From the NCBI GenBank assembly GCA_021203665.1, contig JAJQAT010000139.1, forward strand, positions 1 to 8,420: a stretch of DNA of 8,420 bases, given 5' to 3'. This DNA is from Bacillota bacterium (GTDB lineage Bacteria; Bacillota; Clostridia; UBA1381). This document shows, in pieces, positions 5,491-8,420 of the stretch; the stretch's first letter is position 1, and each line of letters starts with the position of its first letter. The notes under the pieces are model-generated. The model was given only the letters and a program-made list of their open reading frames with translations, was not told the DNA's origin and did no database searches. Both the position numbers and the translations under genes were made by a program.

Positions 5491-8420
5491 ATTCGTACTG
5501 CGTCACAATATCCGTGCTTCCGTCGTTTGCAATGCTCGCCAAAAGATTGCCTACCTCATCATACTTATATTCCGTTATCTGATATAAAGATGATGCCCTT
5601 TTTACAGCGGTTTTTACAATGTTTGAATTTTTATCGTAATATGTTTTTGTTTCGCCGTTTGTTGAACCGCTGAACGGTGTTACAACGCGAATGGGTCTTC
5701 CGAGGGAATCGTATTCGGTGCTTGTTATATTGCCGTTTGCGTCCGTTGCCGAAACGACCTGACCCGCAAGGTCATATTCCGATGTTACGCTGTCACCGGC
5801 AGCGTTGGTCTGCTTTGAAACCTGTCCGTCATAGGTATACTCATACGAGGTAGTGTTGCCGTTTGCGTCTGTTTCGGAGATAACTCTGTCTTGATAATCA
5901 TACTCATAGCTCGTGGTAATGGTTGTGCTGTCCGATGTGCTTTCCTGTGATGTAAGACGCCCGTATTTGTCATAATAACTCGTTTGCGTAGGTGTTGTTA
6001 TTCCGTCCGCCGTTGTTGTCAGCGTTACCGTCGCTTGCGATGATGAATTTTTATATGTATATGTTTCCGTATACAGCAGTGTTCTGGGGTACTCATACAC
6101 CTGCTTTTCGGTAACTCTTCCCAATACATCATAGGAATATTTTTCTTTAACACCGGCAGCACCCGACCTATACGAAGTCTGCGAAGCTATTCTGCCTGCC
6201 TCGTCATACTCACATGCGGAAATTTTTCTATATGATGTGCCATTTTGAATATATGTTGCCGTGCTGCGTCCCAAGCCGTCATATTCATACTTTGTCACAA
6301 CTCCCGCTTCATCTGTAACAAGAGTGTAATTTTTGTCAATATTATATTCTATGGTTTTTGTTCCACCGTTCGCCATAGTATATTTTACTGGACGGTTTAT
6401 ATCGTCATATTCCACCTCTGTAACTGTTCCGTAGGAATCCGTTTGCGACAGCGGTGAGCCGTATATGTTATATTTATACGTATTCGTCACATCGCCCTCG
6501 TTGTCTCCGTCGGCATTCAGCACATCCGCAACCGTGTTTGTAACATTCTTGGTCTTTTGAGCTGTTATTTCATATGTATTCTCAAGAACTATAATATCAT
6601 CGTCCTCATCAAGGTCGCCGTCAGCATCAGTGTCGTTTGTCCACTGTTTTATGGCTGTGACATTACCATCACTATCGTATTCATATTTTATCTGCGACTT
6701 TATAACACTGTCCTGTATAACTTTTTCATATTCTATAGAATTGTTGTCATCCGTAAGTGAAGTGGTTACGTAATAATCAGCCGCATACTCATCATCATCC
6801 AAATATGAATATGTGATTTTTGACGGTATTTTTGTCGCTTTACCGTTTACCGTGTGGTATGTATAACTCACTTTGGCTTTCCCGTCACTGCACGATTTGA
6901 GCAGCCCGTGATAACTTGTATTATATGTATATTCCGTAGTTTTAGATGTACCGCTTGTATTGACCACTTGCTTTTCCAATTCGTTATTATCGGTATATGA
7001 ATTTGTTGTTTTTATATACGGAGTTGATGAAGTTTTGCCGGTAGCCGAGGTTATTGAAGTCGACACTAAATAATCGCTGTTATACGTGTCTATTGTAACG
7101 GAACCCACCGAACTATCGGTTTCCGTTACGGTTGCTTTGCTTAACGCATATTCTTTCTGATTGACAATTTCATCATCCACTATATCATACGTTCCCGTTA
7201 CGGCATACACTCCATGAGCCACTTTAGCTGAAACATTTTTTGGGTATACGCATTGATACGTGTATCTTGTTTCCGCACCTGTAGGATAGATTATACGTTC
7301 TATATTACTATTTTCACTTGTTTCTTCCGGCAGTCCGCCTGCATCCGGCAAACCGTCAATATATCCCAACCCGCTGCTGTTTGACGAATAATAATAATTT
7401 AGTACTTCCGTATCCCGTGAATCATATATTGTAGTTTCGCCCTCAGCATTTGTAACCGAGAATCTGTTAATATCCTTACCTTTTAACGGGCTGTCATTAT
7501 CCAGTTCTGATGCGTCCAGTGTCTCTGTTGTATACGTTATGGTTTTTGTTTTGCCATCAATATCGTCGTAATATGAAATTTGTTTGCCGCCCGTAATACT
7601 CTCGATGCTTATTTCTCTGCCATAGGTGTCTATTATCTTACTAATACTTCCATATCCGTCTTCGTATTCATACGTGATTGTATTTCCGTAATTATCTTGA
7701 ACTGCGGTTATATACATCGGTTGCTTACTTGAAATTTTTGTGCTGCTTATACCCGTATTATATAAATAATATGTTAATTGAGTATAGCTGTCGGTTATAA
7801 CAAAATTGTATTCAATATCATCATCCAACAATTGCGTTTCAAAAAAACTCTCAAAGCTCAAGTTTCTGTCCGTATCGCTGGTAAAGGATGCGCTGTATGT
7901 TGTTGTGGAATCACTGTATTTCTTGAAAACATCGTCTCCGTAAAACATATAGACAGAACCATCCATACTTCTAAATGCGCAAACATAGTCATACCAATAA
8001 TATTTGGTGCTTCCGCTTGTGTCGGATTCATAATTGTATCCATACGCATATGCTTCCGGCAGAACCAAATCCCAATCGGCACCCAAGCTGTTTTTATTTA
8101 TAAACATTATTCGCGATTGAATAGAATAGTCACTATCTGTATATTTAATTGATCTAGTAAATGATGAAATGCTACTGTCATATGTCAATGTTATGTCATC
8201 ATCACCTGTACCCTCACTTTGGTTTGCATATACATCCTCGAAAAAATAATAACTTATTGATTCTCCGTTGCGGTCGGTTGTGGAATATGTATCATCCGGC
8301 AATTCAGATATTGAGAATCCGTCATACATATATGTATAAAAGTCATCTACCGTGAGAAAGCCCACATAAATATTTGTATTTGCAGAATTTTCTTTGAATG
8401 CGTATATATATCTTCTATTT
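5444..8420 (-). CDS. RHS/YD-repeat protein, upstream part (5' end outside window; broken by frameshift at its 3' end)
   Basis: The frame is open from the window edge. The 18 codons before the GTG at 8365 (RRYIYAFKENSANTNIY) are in frame without a stop, so that GTG is an internal valine and the true start lies beyond 8420. The first 300 residues or so are the pre-repeat region (ADWDLVLPEAYAYGY, FRSMDGSVYMFYGDD), comparable to the beta-rich lead-in of WapA-like RHS proteins. YD repeats follow (NYGNTITYEYEDGYG, YEYDGLGRSTA, YDKYGRLTSQES, YEYDYQDRVISETDANGNTTSYEYTYDG). A calcium-loop-like insert, DTDADGDLDEDD, is at residues 578-589 counted from the GTG. It ends at TGA 5444 after six out-of-frame residues and overlaps the downstream frame by 47 nt. 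Joined across the frameshift, the product has about 1740 residues in this window and the usual order of RHS proteins: N-terminal part, YD shell, core, tip. It is presumably secreted or surface-displayed, but the export signal is outside the window. Confidence 0.9.
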   Translation of the reverse strand, partial: NRRYIYAFKENSANTNIYVGFLTVDDFYTYMYDGFSISELPDDTYSTTDRNGESISYYFFEDVYANQSEGTGDDDITLTYDSSISSFTRSIKYTDSDYSIQSRIMFINKNSLGADWDLVLPEAYAYGYNYESDTSGSTKYYWYDYVCAFRSMDGSVYMFYGDDVFKKYSDSTTTYSASFTSDTDRNLSFESFFETQLLDDDIEYNFVITDSYTQLTYYLYNTGISSTKISSKQPMYITAVQDNYGNTITYEYEDGYGSISKIIDTYGREISIESITGGKQISYYDDIDGKTKTITYTTETLDASELDNDSPLKGKDINRFSVTNAEGETTIYDSRDTEVLNYYYSSNSSGLGYIDGLPDAGGLPEETSENSNIERIIYPTGAETRYTYQCVYPKNVSAKVAHGVYAVTGTYDIVDDEIVNQKEYALSKATVTETDSSVGSVTIDTYNSDYLVSTSITSATGKTSSTPYIKTTNSYTDNNELEKQVVNTSGTSKTTEYTYNTSYHGLLKSCSDGKAKVSYTYHTVNGKATKIPSKITYSYLDDDEYAADYYVTTSLTDDNNSIEYEKVIQDSVIKSQIKYEYDSDGNVTAIKQWTNDTDADGDLDEDDDIIVLENTYEITAQKTKNVTNTVADVLNADGDNEGDVTNTYKYNIYGSPLSQTDSYGTVTEVEYDDINRPVKYTMANGGTKTIEYNIDKNYTLVTDEAGVVTKYEYDGLGRSTATYIQNGTSYRKISACEYDEAGRIASQTSYRSGAAGVKEKYSYDVLGRVTEKQVYEYPRTLLYTETYTYKNSSSQATVTLTTTADGITTPTQTSYYDKYGRLTSQESTSDSTTITTSYEYDYQDRVISETDANGNTTSYEYTYDGQVSKQTNAAGDSVTSEYDLAGQVVSATDANGNITSTEYDSLGRPIRVVTPFSGSTNGETKTYYDKNSNIVKTAVKRASSLYQITEYKYDEVGNLLASIANDGSTDIVTQYEYDTANRVTKNDNRIE
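5463..5468 (-). other. A6 homopolymer with apparent +1-nt frameshift splitting the RHS gene
   Basis: The minus strand reads GTT ACA AAA AAT GAT in the upstream frame, giving VTKNDNRIE then TGA at 5444. Removing one A gives GTT ACA AAA ATG ATA, which reads VTKMITGLSEYS without a break into the downstream frame. The flanking text (EYDTANRVTK plus MITGLSEY) is a typical continuous YD-repeat stretch, so an extra A is the simplest explanation. It could be a real mutation, a slippage or phase-variation site, or a sequencing or assembly error. A -1 ribosomal shift here would hit TGA at once, so it cannot restore the frame. Confidence 0.85.

Noticed and set aside
37..8355. Plus-strand open frames such as 37-297, 510-788, 2155-2364, 4143-4352 and 7778-8152
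   Set aside because: They lie opposite well-supported minus-strand genes, lack ribosome sites and protein-family motifs, and the pair 2155-2364/4143-4352 is identical only because of the core duplication.
8363..8365. GTG as the start codon of the large RHS gene
   Set aside because: The frame stays open through 18 more codons to the window edge, there is no ribosome site, and the residues upstream look like the same protein. The real start is outside the window.
3849..8365. CRISPR-like or satellite repeat array
   Set aside because: The recurrent tac/gac-rich pattern is degenerate YD-repeat coding with varied unit length, not identical repeats with spacers.

Overview
The window reads almost entirely on the minus strand and looks like accessory DNA of a low-to-moderate GC Gram-positive anaerobe of the Clostridia type. 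The basis is strong AGGAG-type Shine-Dalgarno sites, AT-rich codon use, two secreted proteins with S-layer homology (SLH) motifs, and a very large RHS/YD-repeat protein of the clostridial, WapA-like kind. The species cannot be named from the sequence.

In transcription order (high to low coordinates): (1) an RHS-repeat protein enters at 8420, already in frame, and runs to 3184. It is interrupted by one apparent single-base frameshift in an A6 tract at 5463-5468, which splits it into two overlapping open frames. It ends in a conserved RHS core closing with DPSG, followed by a 221-residue tip with HELCH and REELATTG motifs, read here as an M91 (NleD-like) zinc metallopeptidase. (2) A small secreted protein made mostly of SLH motifs starts inside the RHS stop codon (TAGTG, 1-nt overlap). 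(3) A 97-nt gap holds no clear gene. It is followed by a 10-codon ORF with a good ribosome site that stops exactly where (4) an 'orphan' RHS cassette begins. The cassette carries a second, 99% identical copy of the last 612 bp of the RHS core, joined at DPSG to a different tip: two EF-hand-like calcium loops and then a papain/C39-like cysteine peptidase. (5) 13 nt further on, behind an AAAGGAG site, starts a secreted RCC1-repeat protein whose last visible residues look like the beginning of an SLH domain. It leaves the window at position 1.

The layout therefore repeats one unit: RHS core, then a variable protease tip, then a tightly coupled SLH-type surface protein. This fits the known polymorphic-toxin arrangement of a full-length rhs gene plus a downstream silent or displaced tip cassette. 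Two features are unusual. Both tips look like proteases, and each tip is followed by an exported, probably cell-wall-bound partner where a cytosolic immunity gene would be expected. Whether those partners are immunity proteins, substrates, or simply neighbours is inference.

No RNA gene, CRISPR array, transposase or convincing terminator was seen, and no plus-strand gene could be supported.
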